Part shown: piece by piece, positions 1-7,546 of the stretch
How positions within the stretch are numbered: position 1 is the first letter of the stretch
How the letters are laid out: the number at the start of each line of letters is the position of its first letter
NCBI RefSeq assembly: GCF_007992435.1
Contig: NZ_BKAG01000002.1
Location: forward strand, 248,001-312,000
Source: Prosthecobacter gellanilyticus
GTDB taxonomy: Bacteria > Verrucomicrobiota > Verrucomicrobiia > Verrucomicrobiales > Verrucomicrobiaceae
Direction: 5' to 3'
Length of the DNA stretch: 64,000 bases
The notes under the pieces: generated by a model
Seen by the model: the letters and a program-made list of their open reading frames with translations, nothing else
The model's database searches: none
What the model was told of the DNA's origin: nothing
Program-made: the position numbers and the translations under genes

Positions 1-2
1 TG

Positions 3-182
3 CTCAGCGCCAGCATCTCCGTGCTGACCCCTTTCGAACCAAGCTGCATTCTTGTCTACGGCCCCGGCAAATACCGCTTCAGTGACTTCATCAAGGTCGG
101 TGGTGGTCTCACTGTCCTAACCGTGAGCGTGATTCTCCTACTCGTGCCCGTCTTCTGGCCGTTGGAGTTGCCGGTGAAGTAG
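3..182 (+). CDS. SLC13/DASS-type permease, C-terminal fragment
   Basis: The reading frame is open from the window edge and ends at a TAG at 180-182, so only the last 59 residues are visible. The piece has the sequence TPFEPSCILVYGPGKYRFSD followed by one strongly hydrophobic segment (VGGGLTVLTVSVILLLVPVFWPL). This is the usual end of DASS/SLC13 (ArsB-like, CitT) permeases, which carry anions such as carboxylates or sulfate with sodium across the inner membrane. The substrate cannot be told from this fragment. The first ncRNA-like repeat starts about 20 bases downstream on the same strand. Confidence 0.6.
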   Translation, partial: LSASISVLTPFEPSCILVYGPGKYRFSDFIKVGGGLTVLTVSVILLLVPVFWPLELPVK

Positions 183-204
183 AGTGAGTGACGAAAGCCT
201 GTTG

Positions 205-348
205 GAAAAAAAGACACTCGATACATCCGTATGTGGAGGCCCCCGTGATCCATCAGTGACCACAGATTTGAAACTCGACTTCAATGATGAGTTAGAAGAA
301 GTGGCTGTCAGGCACGAGCCCGCCAAAAGGTCCGCCCTCTTTATTTTG
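205..348 (+). ncRNA. Candidate structured small RNA, copy 1 (diverged)
   Basis: This is the most diverged of three related sequences. It keeps the GATACATCCG box (220-229), the box GATCCATCAGTGACCAC, the closing stem TGAC-CAC/GTG-GCT-GTCA and an internal hairpin AACTC (272-276)/GAGTT (289-293). The 5' hairpin and the GC-rich terminator stem seen in copies 2 and 3 are eroded, though a T-rich end remains near 340-347. It runs towards the end of the minus-strand lipoprotein gene, so it is convergent with it. It may be a decaying copy. Confidence 0.45.
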
Positions 349-360
349 TTGTCGGTAGCT

Positions 361-846
361 TCAAAATTCGTCGGCAAGTTTAATGACTTGTCGCGGCCAT
401 TTTTCCAGGCAGGCAGGTTTCACTCGGGTCACTGTCCTTAGAATGGACATCAACCGGCCATCAAACGGCCGTAGCGACTCATAGTCGTGATACCTGCATT
501 CTTTAGCGGTGCTGGAATGGATCAATGTGAAGCTAGCCATTGGGCCTGGAGGCGCGAAAGGCAGGGATTTGCCTTGGTGCCGGAGAATACTCTCCAGGAA
601 TAGCGAATCCTTGGGACTGATGTCACTGACCCAATAGGTCCATCGTGTTCCACCGGGGTGGACCCTGCGGCGGACGTAAAGTTTGCCATCCGCTAAAACA
701 AACTCATGTCGATAGACTGAGTCTAGGTCGATGACTCCCACTACCCTCGTCTTGTCTTGCACATCATCATCGCAACTCTGAGAAGTACATGAGGGCAGGC
801 TCGCCGCAGCGATCCATGCCAAGAGAATGAGCTCGGCTGTTTTCAT
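361..846 (-). CDS. Putative lipoprotein of unknown function
   Basis: 161 residues. The N-terminus is a lipoprotein signal: MKTAELILLAWIAAASLPSC, with Cys20 in an L-P-S-C lipobox, so the mature protein should be lipid-anchored outside the inner membrane. Two further cysteines (CDDD near 25 and ECRYH near 115) could form a disulfide. I recognise no domain in the rest. The stop sits 13 bases from the end of RNA copy 1, and the gene lies 48 bases downstream of the DUF1501 gene on the same strand. Confidence 0.6.
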   Translation of the reverse strand: MKTAELILLAWIAAASLPSCTSQSCDDDVQDKTRVVGVIDLDSVYRHEFVLADGKLYVRRRVHPGGTRWTYWVSDISPKDSLFLESILRHQGKSLPFAPPGPMASFTLIHSSTAKECRYHDYESLRPFDGRLMSILRTVTRVKPACLEKWPRQVIKLADEF

Positions 847-894
847 GGATTATTAGCCCTGGGTCGAGAAGCGGACATAGCTCACCCTGTCACC

Positions 895-2256
895 TCAAAT
901 CAACTCCGGCATCGCTTCCCAGGCATCCACGAGATACTGCGGACGGCCCTGGAGATCATTCACGGTGGTCTTGTGCGGGTCGATACCGAGGAACTTGTAG
1001 AGTGTGGCAAAGACCTCGCCGAAATGCACGGGGCGTTCGGAGGGTTCACCGCCGAGGCGATCCGTGGCACCGATGACCTGACCGGTTTTGAAACCGCCAC
1101 CGGCGAGCAGCGCACCACCGACACGTGGCCAGTGATCGCGTCCGCCGTCCTTGTTCACGACCGGTGTGCGGCCAAACTCACCCCAGGCCACGACGGCGAC
1201 ATCATCCGACAGACCACGCTCATGCAGGTCTTCCACCAGGGCGCTCATGCCTTGATCAAAGAGCGGAAGGTGACGCAGAAGCTGCGGGTAGTTGTTGTCA
1301 TGGAAATCCCAGCGGCCGAAGTTCAGCGTGACCACGCGTGAGCCGGCTTCCACAAGACGGCGAGCCATGAGGAAGTGCTCCAGGTTCAGCGGCGCACCAT
1401 CTCCATAGTTCTTGGGATCACCCTTGCCGTAGCGCTCGCGGGTCTTCTGGCTCTCTTGATTGAGGTCCAGGGCATTCAGAAGTTTGCTGGAAGTCAGCAC
1501 GTTGAAGGCCTGCTGATTGAAGCTGTCCATGCTCTCCACCAGGCCGCTGTGATCCAGCTCACGGCGGAAATGATCAAAGCCCTTCAGCAAGGAGCGGCGG
1601 TCATCCAGACGAGCGACGGAGATGTTGTTCAGCTTCAGGTCCTCCACACCGGCGCCATTGGGACGGAAAGCGGTATGCGCAGAGCCCAGATAACCCGCAT
1701 GTCCCGGCGACCCATAGGGCGGGTGACCCGCTTTCGGAGACAAGCCGACAAAGGCAGGCATGGCAGGATCTGCCTGACCTTTCAGGCGTGAGATCACGGA
1801 ACCCAGGGAAGGGGGATCGGAGGCGCGACCGGTGGGGGCAGCACCACCATTCGGAGGCGGCGGCCGACCTGTATAACAAATAAAGGAATCATGCGCCCCA
1901 TTGGGAGATCCCCACATGCTGCGGATGGGCACCAGTTTGTCCATCATCCTGGCCAGACGTGGAGAGTGCTCGGAAATCCGGATGCCAGGGACATTCGTGG
2001 AGATGGGCTTGTAAGGGCCGCGAATCTCCAGAGGGGCATCCATCTTCAAATCCCACATGTCCTGATGCGGTGGTGCACCGCAGAGGTAGATCATGATGAT
2101 GGACTTGAACTGCCTCCCCGTCCTCGCCTCAGCCTCTGCCTTCAAAAGATCGGGCAGGGAAAGGCCCCCCATCGCCAGGCCACCAATGCGCAGAAAATCA
2201 CGACGCGAGTAGCCGTCGCAAAGTTTGCCGTGGGAGGGTCCAGAGAGGGTAAGCAT
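895..2256 (-). CDS. DUF1501 domain protein, Tat-exported
   Basis: 453 residues. A twin-arginine signal starts at Arg18-Arg19 (SRRDFLRIGGLAMGGLSLPDLL). The body has the DUF1501 hallmarks: FKSIIMIYLCGAPPHQDMWDLK near the start, an SPRLARMMDKLVPIRSM segment, AFVGLSPKAGHPPYGSPGHAGYLG in the middle, and VVAWGEFGRTPVVNKDGGRDHWP near the C-terminus. The family has an alkaline-phosphatase/sulfatase-like fold and is greatly expanded in Planctomycetes and Verrucomicrobia. Its members usually sit next to DUF1549/DUF1553 cytochrome-like genes; no such partner is present here. The biochemical role is unknown. Confidence 0.9.
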   Translation of the reverse strand: MLTLSGPSHGKLCDGYSRRDFLRIGGLAMGGLSLPDLLKAEAEARTGRQFKSIIMIYLCGAPPHQDMWDLKMDAPLEIRGPYKPISTNVPGIRISEHSPRLARMMDKLVPIRSMWGSPNGAHDSFICYTGRPPPPNGGAAPTGRASDPPSLGSVISRLKGQADPAMPAFVGLSPKAGHPPYGSPGHAGYLGSAHTAFRPNGAGVEDLKLNNISVARLDDRRSLLKGFDHFRRELDHSGLVESMDSFNQQAFNVLTSSKLLNALDLNQESQKTRERYGKGDPKNYGDGAPLNLEHFLMARRLVEAGSRVVTLNFGRWDFHDNNYPQLLRHLPLFDQGMSALVEDLHERGLSDDVAVVAWGEFGRTPVVNKDGGRDHWPRVGGALLAGGGFKTGQVIGATDRLGGEPSERPVHFGEVFATLYKFLGIDPHKTTVNDLQGRPQYLVDAWEAMPELI

Positions 2257-2352
2257 GAAGTGGGGAAAGCGATTCTACGCCCCCTGGTGCAAGTTTCTTG
2301 CCAGTCTCATGGTCCTTGTCCGAAGGGAAAAGCAGCTTCCTGGGCGAAAAGT

Positions 2353-2498
2353 GTGAAAAAAGAACACGCGATACATCCGCCTGCTGGGCCAGCCGCGATC
2401 CATCAGTGACCACAGAATTGAAACTCAACTACCATGACGAGTATCTAGCAAGTGGCCGTCAGGCGCGAGACCCCTAAAAAGGTCCGCGCCTCTTTTTG
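2353..2498 (+). ncRNA. Candidate structured small RNA, copy 2
   Basis: This copy is intact. In order it shows: box GATACATCCG (2370-2379); a short hairpin GCTG-GGC-CAGC; box CGATCCATCAGTGACCAC; a closing stem TGAC+CAC (2407-2413) pairing with GTG+GTCA around a GCC bulge (2452-2461); an internal hairpin ACTC (2423-2426)/GAGT (2439-2442); and an intrinsic terminator ending near 2497. It lies in the gap between the divergent start of the DUF1501 gene and copy 3, with no coding frame on its own strand. The terminator's T tract fixes the transcribed strand as plus. Confidence 0.6.
2462..2497 (+). terminator. Intrinsic terminator of RNA copy 2
   Basis: The stem is GGCGCG (2462-2467) with CGCGCC (2485-2490), extended by GACC (2469-2472) with GGTC (2481-2484) around one bulged A. 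The loop is CCTAAAAA and the tail is TCTTTTT. Copy 3 repeats this nearly base for base. Confidence 0.8.
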
Positions 2499-2524
2499 TT
2501 ACCCCGATCTAGGTCCGGGAAATC

Positions 2525-2675
2525 AGTTTGAAGAATGTGGCATGCGATACATCCGCGCTCATGGTGAGCAGCGATCCATCAGTGACCACGACTTCAACGC
2601 TCAACTGATGAACGCGAGCACCTGAGGAAGTGACCGTCAGGCGCGTGACCCCTAAAAAGGTCCGCGCCTTTTTTG
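2525..2675 (+). ncRNA. Candidate structured small RNA, copy 3
   Basis: Tandem to copy 2. It has GATACATCCG at 2546-2555, a 5' hairpin GCTCA-TGG-TGAGC (a different sequence from copy 2 but still paired), box GCGATCCATCAGTGACCAC, closing stem TGAC+CAC (2583-2589) with GTG+GTCA (2630-2639), an internal hairpin GCTC (2599-2602)/GAGC (2616-2619), and a perfect terminator. The A-T to G-C change in the internal stem relative to copy 2, and the swapped 5' hairpin, support selection on pairing. The terminator ends 24 bases before the convergent response-regulator gene. Confidence 0.6.
2640..2674 (+). terminator. Intrinsic terminator of RNA copy 3
   Basis: The stem is GGCGCG (2640-2645)/CGCGCC (2663-2668) plus GACC/GGTC, the loop is CCTAAAAA, and six T follow at 2669-2674. 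It may also serve the opposing response-regulator transcript poorly, because the T run exists only on the plus strand. Confidence 0.85.
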
Positions 2676-2698
2676 TCTGCGATTGAGACCAGCGGCAA

Positions 2699-3337
2699 TC
2701 ACTTCAAGCCACGATACTTCGCCACGGCCTGACTCCGAGACTGAACATGCAGCTTCTCATAGATGCGCCGGATGTGGGAATTTACCGTGTGCGTGGAGAT
2801 CTCCAGCTGCTCGCCGATCTCCTTGTAAAGATAACCTTTGGAAAGCAGGTAGAGAACCTCGCGTTCACGAGCGGCGAGGGTGGACACCTCGGAGGCCGGA
2901 GCGGGCGCGGGTTGATGAAAATAGTTCACCACGCGCAGAGCCACTTCGGGTGACATGGGTGCACCGCCAAACTGCGCCTGCAGGATCGATGCCACCACTT
3001 CCTGCGGCGGTGTGCGCTTCAGCAGATACCCGGAGGCTCCTGCCTTGAGCGCATCAAAGATGAGCGAGCTCTCCTCATACATCGTCAGCATGAGGCAGAG
3101 TGTGTTCGGTGTGCGTGCCTTGAGCCGCGCCACGAATTCAATGCCGCCCATTTTGGGCAGATGGATGTCCACCAGCAGCACATCTGGCAGCGGCTCCATC
3201 ACGGCCAGCCCTCCGAGGGCCGCCTCGGCATTCGGAAACACAGCCACACACTCCACATCGTGGCTTAGCGAGAAGAAATGCTTCATCGCATCCGCGAACG
3301 GACCATCATCTTCAATCATGGCGACCAGGACAGGCAT
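2699..3337 (-). CDS. NarL/FixJ-family response regulator
   Basis: 212 residues in two domains. The N-terminal receiver has acidic residues Glu9-Asp10-Asp11, the phospho-acceptor Asp57 (PDVLLVDIHLPKMGG) and the conserved Lys of the KAGASGYLLK segment near 105-114. The C-terminal LuxR-type helix-turn-helix covers about 150-205 (LAAREREVLYLLSKGYLYKEIGEQL). It starts 3 bases after the histidine kinase stop on the same strand, so the pair is surely cotranscribed and forms one phosphorelay. Targets are not visible directly; near-repeats upstream of the kinase are candidate sites. Confidence 0.93.
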   Translation of the reverse strand: MPVLVAMIEDDGPFADAMKHFFSLSHDVECVAVFPNAEAALGGLAVMEPLPDVLLVDIHLPKMGGIEFVARLKARTPNTLCLMLTMYEESSLIFDALKAGASGYLLKRTPPQEVVASILQAQFGGAPMSPEVALRVVNYFHQPAPAPASEVSTLAAREREVLYLLSKGYLYKEIGEQLEISTHTVNSHIRRIYEKLHVQSRSQAVAKYRGLK

Positions 3338-3340
3338 GTC

Positions 3341-5434
3341 TTAAACAGGAATGGCGATTTTCATTTCAACGATGGTTCCCCCGCCGGAGCGTAAACGAAT
3401 CCGGCAATGGCCGCCAATCTCAGAAAGGCGGTCACGCATATTTTCGAGGCCATCTTTTTCCATGCCATCAGTCTCCGAGGGCAGGCCGACTCCATCGTCC
3501 GCAATGTTCACCAGGAAGAGAGACTCTTCGGCCTCAAAGCGCAAGGTCACGGTGATCTCGTCCGCCTGCGCGTGCTTCACCACATTTTGCAGCGCCTCGC
3601 GGAAGGCCAGGAAGAGATGATGTCGAAGCTGGGAGGTGAGATGTCTCTCAGGCCATTCGTGCGGCACATCCTGACGGCAGGCGATGCCCAGCGGCCGCAT
3701 ATACTCTCGCGCCGCATGAGTCAGATAGGCGGCCGTGCTGGCCAGGGTGTCATTGCTCGGGTTCACTGCCCAGACCACTTCCTCCAGTGCTGCGACACTG
3801 GCTCGTGCGGTGTTGGCCAGCTGGCGGAGCTTGGACCGATGATCTTCGGACAGAGCGGGATCACCCGCCATGATCTCATGCAGCACGGTGAGCTGGGTGA
3901 GCTGTGAACCCACGGCGTCATGCATGTCCCGAGCGATGCGGGCACGCTCGGCGGAGAGTTCGTCCTTGTGCTCGAGCTCTGCCACACGCCGCGTCATCAC
4001 CCGTGTGCCGATCCAGGAGGTGACGAGTGCCAGCAGGGCTGGGGCCAGCATCACGATGCCGAGCTGCATCCACGGGCGCTGCCAGATGGGAACCAGGACT
4101 GACAGCGGCACCGTGAGCCGGGCTGAGTTCCAGACTCCATCCGTGTGTCTCACCCGCGCTTCAAAGGCGTATTTGCCAGGCGCCGGGCAGCGGCTCTCCA
4201 CACTGCCGCTGGCCGTGCCCGCCAGCCATTCGTCCCGGAAGCCTGTGATGCGCCATTGGGTCTCGAAAGGCACAGGGTCCTTGAACTCGGGCATGGTGAT
4301 AAAGAAGGCCAGCCAGGACGTGCCTGCGGAGATCTCCAGCGGATGACTTGCCTCCATGACCCGCTCATTGGCGTGGGTCGTCACACCTGCGGGCAAGAGG
4401 GAAGGATACACCTCCACCTCAGAAAGCTGGGGGGAAAGGGGCACCTTGCTGTCGCTGGAGATGCGGAGGTAGCGGCCGCGGAAGACTCCATTGCCAGCAT
4501 TTTTACCGATGATCTCACGCACCTTCGCCTGCCCCGAATCCGCATACACAGCATCATCATCTTGGGGACGGGCTGTCCAGACGGGTTTGACGCCTGCGGC
4601 TGGCCTGTCCTCATAGAGCTCCACCCGGATCTGGGAAAAGCGGGTGACATCATGCGGATCTGCCTCAAACCGAAAATGGATGTGGTCCAGTTCCCAGCGG
4701 CGCTTGAGATCAATCTCGTAGTAAAAGGCCGGGCCCAGATTCGGCGCAGGTGGCCTCACCTCGGTGTCACCCAGTCCATCGGTCAAAAAATGGGCAGGCA
4801 TGTCGTCGGGCAGCGGATGCGAGGTCCGCACGGGAGCGCCCAGGGCCACATTCGTGGTCGCCAGCGGAACCCTCTCCAGGTCCATCCGTGTCAGCACGGT
4901 GGCGAGTCCTGGCCTCTCCGTCTTCGTGACTTCCAACTTGAGTGCCGTCACGTCATCAAAGGGCAGGCTTGCATCGATCTGCAGGGATGGATTCGTCGCA
5001 TCGCCCTCCAGTTGAAGCCGGTTCCCCGCCGCCCGAACCAGTCTACCCTCGGACGCGCGCAGCCAAACTGGAAAGAGGGTTGTCCACTCGCTCTTCAGGG
5101 ATGGCTTCAGGTTTCGTGCTGCTGAAATCGTGAACTCGCGAAAAAAGTTCCCCGCCTCCCCACCCTGAAATTCCAGCTTCAGTCGAACACGCCGGGTGGA
5201 CATGGGGTTAGGGACCCGGAAAAAGGTCGCCTGCGCACCCTCACCGGGTGGGACGATCCAGTTTCCCTGGTTGTCGCCCAGGTCCTCGGCCTTGAGATGA
5301 ATGACGTGAGGTTTCCGGGACGTCGAAGAGCCTGCAGGCGGGTCTTCGGCTTTTTTGTCCAAATCTTGCGCAACCAGACTGACTGAAAGAAGTTGGATGG
5401 TCAAAAATCGCCTGACGAAAAGAAGCATGCTCAC
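3341..5434 (-). CDS. HisKA_3-type sensor histidine kinase with discoidin-like sensor region
   Basis: 697 residues. A signal peptide (about 1-22) leads a large periplasmic part. That part includes a coagulation-factor-5/8-like discoidin stretch (about 220-350: APVRTSHPLPDDMPAHFLTDG ... GRYLRISSDSKVPLSPQLSEVEVYP) and a Y_Y_Y-like segment near 400-450 (WRITGFRDEWLAG ... GKYAFEARVRHTDGVW). One membrane helix lies near 455-478. The cytoplasmic kinase has the HisKA_3 motif ERARIARDMHDAVGSQL (His near 501), N box FREALQNVVKHA (near 615), DDGVGL and GLENMRDR. The architecture suggests sensing of carbohydrate or another extracellular ligand. It is directly followed by its response regulator. Confidence 0.9.
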   Translation of the reverse strand: MSMLLFVRRFLTIQLLSVSLVAQDLDKKAEDPPAGSSTSRKPHVIHLKAEDLGDNQGNWIVPPGEGAQATFFRVPNPMSTRRVRLKLEFQGGEAGNFFREFTISAARNLKPSLKSEWTTLFPVWLRASEGRLVRAAGNRLQLEGDATNPSLQIDASLPFDDVTALKLEVTKTERPGLATVLTRMDLERVPLATTNVALGAPVRTSHPLPDDMPAHFLTDGLGDTEVRPPAPNLGPAFYYEIDLKRRWELDHIHFRFEADPHDVTRFSQIRVELYEDRPAAGVKPVWTARPQDDDAVYADSGQAKVREIIGKNAGNGVFRGRYLRISSDSKVPLSPQLSEVEVYPSLLPAGVTTHANERVMEASHPLEISAGTSWLAFFITMPEFKDPVPFETQWRITGFRDEWLAGTASGSVESRCPAPGKYAFEARVRHTDGVWNSARLTVPLSVLVPIWQRPWMQLGIVMLAPALLALVTSWIGTRVMTRRVAELEHKDELSAERARIARDMHDAVGSQLTQLTVLHEIMAGDPALSEDHRSKLRQLANTARASVAALEEVVWAVNPSNDTLASTAAYLTHAAREYMRPLGIACRQDVPHEWPERHLTSQLRHHLFLAFREALQNVVKHAQADEITVTLRFEAEESLFLVNIADDGVGLPSETDGMEKDGLENMRDRLSEIGGHCRIRLRSGGGTIVEMKIAIPV

Positions 5435-5443
5435 GGGTAGGTC

Positions 5444-5603
5444 AATTCTCGCACATAGCTGAGTTTCCTGCGAGACTATCCAATGGTTGGGTCTTGTAGC
5501 AAGTTTTCGCTACTTGACGTCTTTTTGAGCCTGCTGGCACGGGATTGGAAATCCCGATAGGGAAACTGAGCTATGGCCTATGATTGGCGAATTCTCGCTA
5601 CAT
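5444..5603 (-). promoter_or_regulatory. Structured leader / inverted-repeat element upstream of the kinase
   Basis: A 15-base inverted repeat (CATAGCTGAGTTTCC at 5454-5468, GGAAACTGAGCTATG at 5561-5575, one mismatch) encloses two smaller hairpins, GTAGC...GCTAC (5496-5513) and GGGATT-GGA-AATCCC (5541-5555). Outside it are the near-identical direct repeats AATTCTCGCACAT (5444-5456) and AATTCTCGCTACAT (5590-5603). A related TCGCTACTTGACG occurs at 5507-5519, with TCGCTACATGACG near 5595-5607. The element would lie in the kinase mRNA leader, ending 20 bases before its ATG. It may be a cis-regulatory RNA, a set of response-regulator sites, or a small mobile-element remnant. Confidence 0.4.
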
Positions 5604-5615
5604 GACGGGAAACGC

Positions 5616-5786
5616 TGATCCGTGTCATCTTAGCCCCTGATGCGGCGGCCCCCCCAAACCCTCAGCAAGACATCATCCAAGCCCTCTCTCCGCCACCCTT
5701 GTGGCCTGTGGAAGGGAGTTTGGATGTCCCGAGTGTCGTTCAGTGGTTCACAAAGAGGAAACGCACACTGCAGGAAGTTTCTTAGC
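5616..5786 (+). other. Possible coding remnant without a start codon
   Basis: One frame reads like protein (IIQALSPPPLWPVEGSLDV, then VVQWFTKRKRTLQEVS) and ends at a TAG near 5786, but an upstream TGA leaves no ATG, GTG or TTG in reach. It lies just before the small HTH gene at 5851. It may be the tail of a decayed gene; I cannot name it. Confidence 0.25.
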
Positions 5787-5850
5787 CTTTTGCTGCTGTC
5801 CGACTCATTGACCCTGCCCGGTTCGATAACCCCCCAATCGCTTCCTTAAC

Positions 5851-6081
5851 ATGCCACGTCGCAGACGCCGCTATTCTGACTCTGAAAAGACGGTCATCCT
5901 CGCTAAAGCTGACGAACAGTTTCAGCGCGGTGACGAACTTGAAAACATCGCTCAAAACCTGGACGTCCCCTTTTCGGTTTTGCGTGAATGGTTTCGGGAG
6001 CAGACCATCAACATTCTTTTTCCCAAGGCTGGAATCCCCAGTGACGAGTCTCAGATGCCATCGGTGACCTTGTTTCGCTAG
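5851..6081 (+). CDS. Small transposase-like helix-turn-helix protein
   Basis: 76 residues. After a basic start (MPRRRRRYSDSEKTVILAKA) comes a predicted helix-turn-helix, LENIAQNLDVPFSVLREWFRE (about 32-52). It resembles the N-terminal HTH of IS3/IS630-type transposase OrfA proteins and some small regulators. No DDE partner, terminal inverted repeat or target duplication is visible, so this is either an orphan fragment or a small DNA-binding protein. Its surroundings are noticeably T-rich compared with the rest of the window. Confidence 0.45.
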   Translation: MPRRRRRYSDSEKTVILAKADEQFQRGDELENIAQNLDVPFSVLREWFREQTINILFPKAGIPSDESQMPSVTLFR

Positions 6082-6390
6082 CTTGATTCACGGTTGGTGG
6101 CTATTTAGGTTGCTGCCTAAGGTTATGGCTTTGATGTTGCCATGTGTTTTGTGTATATAACAGTCATGGTATGAGCCACAGATAATCCCTTTCGGATTTG
6201 TCGTTGTCTGGAGCTTGCTGGTGACGGTTCACCTGGGGAACCAGCTTTGGCTGGATCAATTTTGTTATGGTTGTGTTAAGGCTCTTGGTTTTTGTTGATA
6301 GTTGTGCTCTTAGTAGTCTTTCTTGTTGGTTTTGTCTCAATTTCCTCCCCTGCGACGTTGATAGCTCAAGCGTCGTCAAATCTCTGATTC
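6082..6390. other. Low-GC intergenic stretch
   Basis: About 300 bases, visibly T-rich and G+T-skewed on the plus strand, with no convincing gene. It contains the small hairpin CCAGC-TTTG-GCTGG near 6240-6253 next to GGTTC...GGAACC, and a GACG...CGTC pair near 6352-6377. Base use unlike the neighbours suggests foreign or decaying DNA. Confidence 0.35.
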
Positions 6391-6630
6391 ATGCCCCTCG
6401 CTCAACTTACGGATCCACAGCTGCAGAAGATTGCCCCTTTGCCTATCCCTGAGGCGATCGAGATGCTTGAAAAAGTCACGCCTGAGACAAGACGCCAGGG
6501 CCTGGCCCTGTGGCTGGCCCGCCTCTGGCATGGTGGGGTCCACGATATTCAAGGAGCCCATAGGTGCATCCGTGAGAGCGACCTTGATGACTCGACCAAG
6601 GAGATTCTGAGCCAGGGGCTGGCGGGTTGA
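6391..6630 (+). CDS. Small hypothetical protein
   Basis: 79 residues (MPLAQLTDPQLQKIAPLPIP...). It is predicted helical, with alternating charged and hydrophobic residues, two His near 51-57 (HGGVHDIQGAHRC) and no signal peptide or membrane segment. I recognise no family. It is convergent with prmA, with a gap of 16 bases. The opposite strand also has an open frame here, but the plus-strand protein has the more natural composition and start. Confidence 0.4.
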   Translation: MPLAQLTDPQLQKIAPLPIPEAIEMLEKVTPETRRQGLALWLARLWHGGVHDIQGAHRCIRESDLDDSTKEILSQGLAG

Positions 6631-6646
6631 CCGGGGCTTGATGAGC

Positions 6647-7546
6647 CTAACCAACTCTTCGTCCCATGGCGGAGAGCCACTTGCCCTTGGTGACCACACG
6701 GTCCCAGCGGATGCCGCAGCTTTCGGCCACCTTCAGGCAGGGAGGGGCCTGTGACTTCAAGATGCCTGAGGCCATGATGAAGCCTCCTGGCTTCACCGAG
6801 CGGACAATTTGCGGGAAGGCCTCCTCAAGGACGGTGACAAAGATGTTCGCGGCCACGAGGTCCCACTGCTCCTTGGGTTCCCATTCCAGCACATCCACCT
6901 CGGTGAAGCGGATTTTGGCCGTGCCATTGCGCTCGGCATTCTCCTTGGAGACCAGTACGGCCTTCGGATCAAAGTCGCAGCCCCAGGTTTTGGTCGAGCC
7001 GAGCTTCACGGCGGCGATCGCCAGGATGCCGCTGCCGCAGCCGAGGTCTGCCATGGTCCACTTCTGGCCTTCCAGTTCCTTCGCCGCATCCACCAGCATC
7101 CGCAGCACGGTGGCCGTGGTGGCATGATGACCAGTGCCAAAAGCCATGTCGGCCGGAATGGCCACCACTTCCTTACCGACGTTCGCCTTCTTCTCTTTGG
7201 CGATGTCCTTCGCCGAGCGTGCGCTGACGACCACAAGTTTGCCACGCACCGAGATGGATGGCATCGGCTCTTTGGAAAGCGCGGCCCAGTTTTGCTGCTT
7301 CACCTCGCGCACGCTGCCGCCCCATTCCTTTTGCACGGCCGCCACGTCCTTCTTTTTCTCCGCATAGATCTCCACACGGACCCTCACCTGACCCGGGATG
7401 GTGGTGATGACGAGATTGAGAGCAGGATTACCGGAGAAGCGCTCTTCCCAGGCATCCATCCATTTCACAGAGGAGAGTTTGGACCAGACGAACATGACCG
7501 CGAGCATGAAATGGAATGCCCGCGAGGTCAAAGGTGATTCACTCAC
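6647..7546 (-). CDS. prmA: Ribosomal protein L11 methyltransferase-like (PrmA)
   Basis: 299 residues. The C-terminal half is a class I SAM methyltransferase: the PrmA signature AFGTGHHATT, motif I DLGCGSGIL, the following acidic loop GCDFDPKAV, and VAANIFVTVL in place of motif IV. PrmA trimethylates lysines of ribosomal protein L11. The N-terminal substrate-recognition domain is recognisable but divergent. The GTG start overlaps the upstream hydrolase stop as GTGA, which suggests translational coupling; an internal ATG at residue 14 or 18 is possible. Confidence 0.85.
   Translation of the reverse strand: MSESPLTSRAFHFMLAVMFVWSKLSSVKWMDAWEERFSGNPALNLVITTIPGQVRVRVEIYAEKKKDVAAVQKEWGGSVREVKQQNWAALSKEPMPSISVRGKLVVVSARSAKDIAKEKKANVGKEVVAIPADMAFGTGHHATTATVLRMLVDAAKELEGQKWTMADLGCGSGILAIAAVKLGSTKTWGCDFDPKAVLVSKENAERNGTAKIRFTEVDVLEWEPKEQWDLVAANIFVTVLEEAFPQIVRSVKPGGFIMASGILKSQAPPCLKVAESCGIRWDRVVTKGKWLSAMGRRVG

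Noticed and set aside
184..441. 85-codon frame running through RNA copy 1
   Set aside because: The repeated elements are best explained as RNA; the frame is not shared by copies 2 and 3 on that strand.
2198..2428. Minus-strand frame with a VVTDGS-like peptide in all three repeat copies
   Set aside because: Reverse-strand reading is open in all copies, but the terminator's T run and the paired stems both point to the plus strand; no start codon context is shared.
6376..6699. 107-codon minus-strand frame opposite the small hypothetical gene
   Set aside because: It overlaps prmA's 3' end and has poorer composition than the plus-strand protein at 6391-6630.
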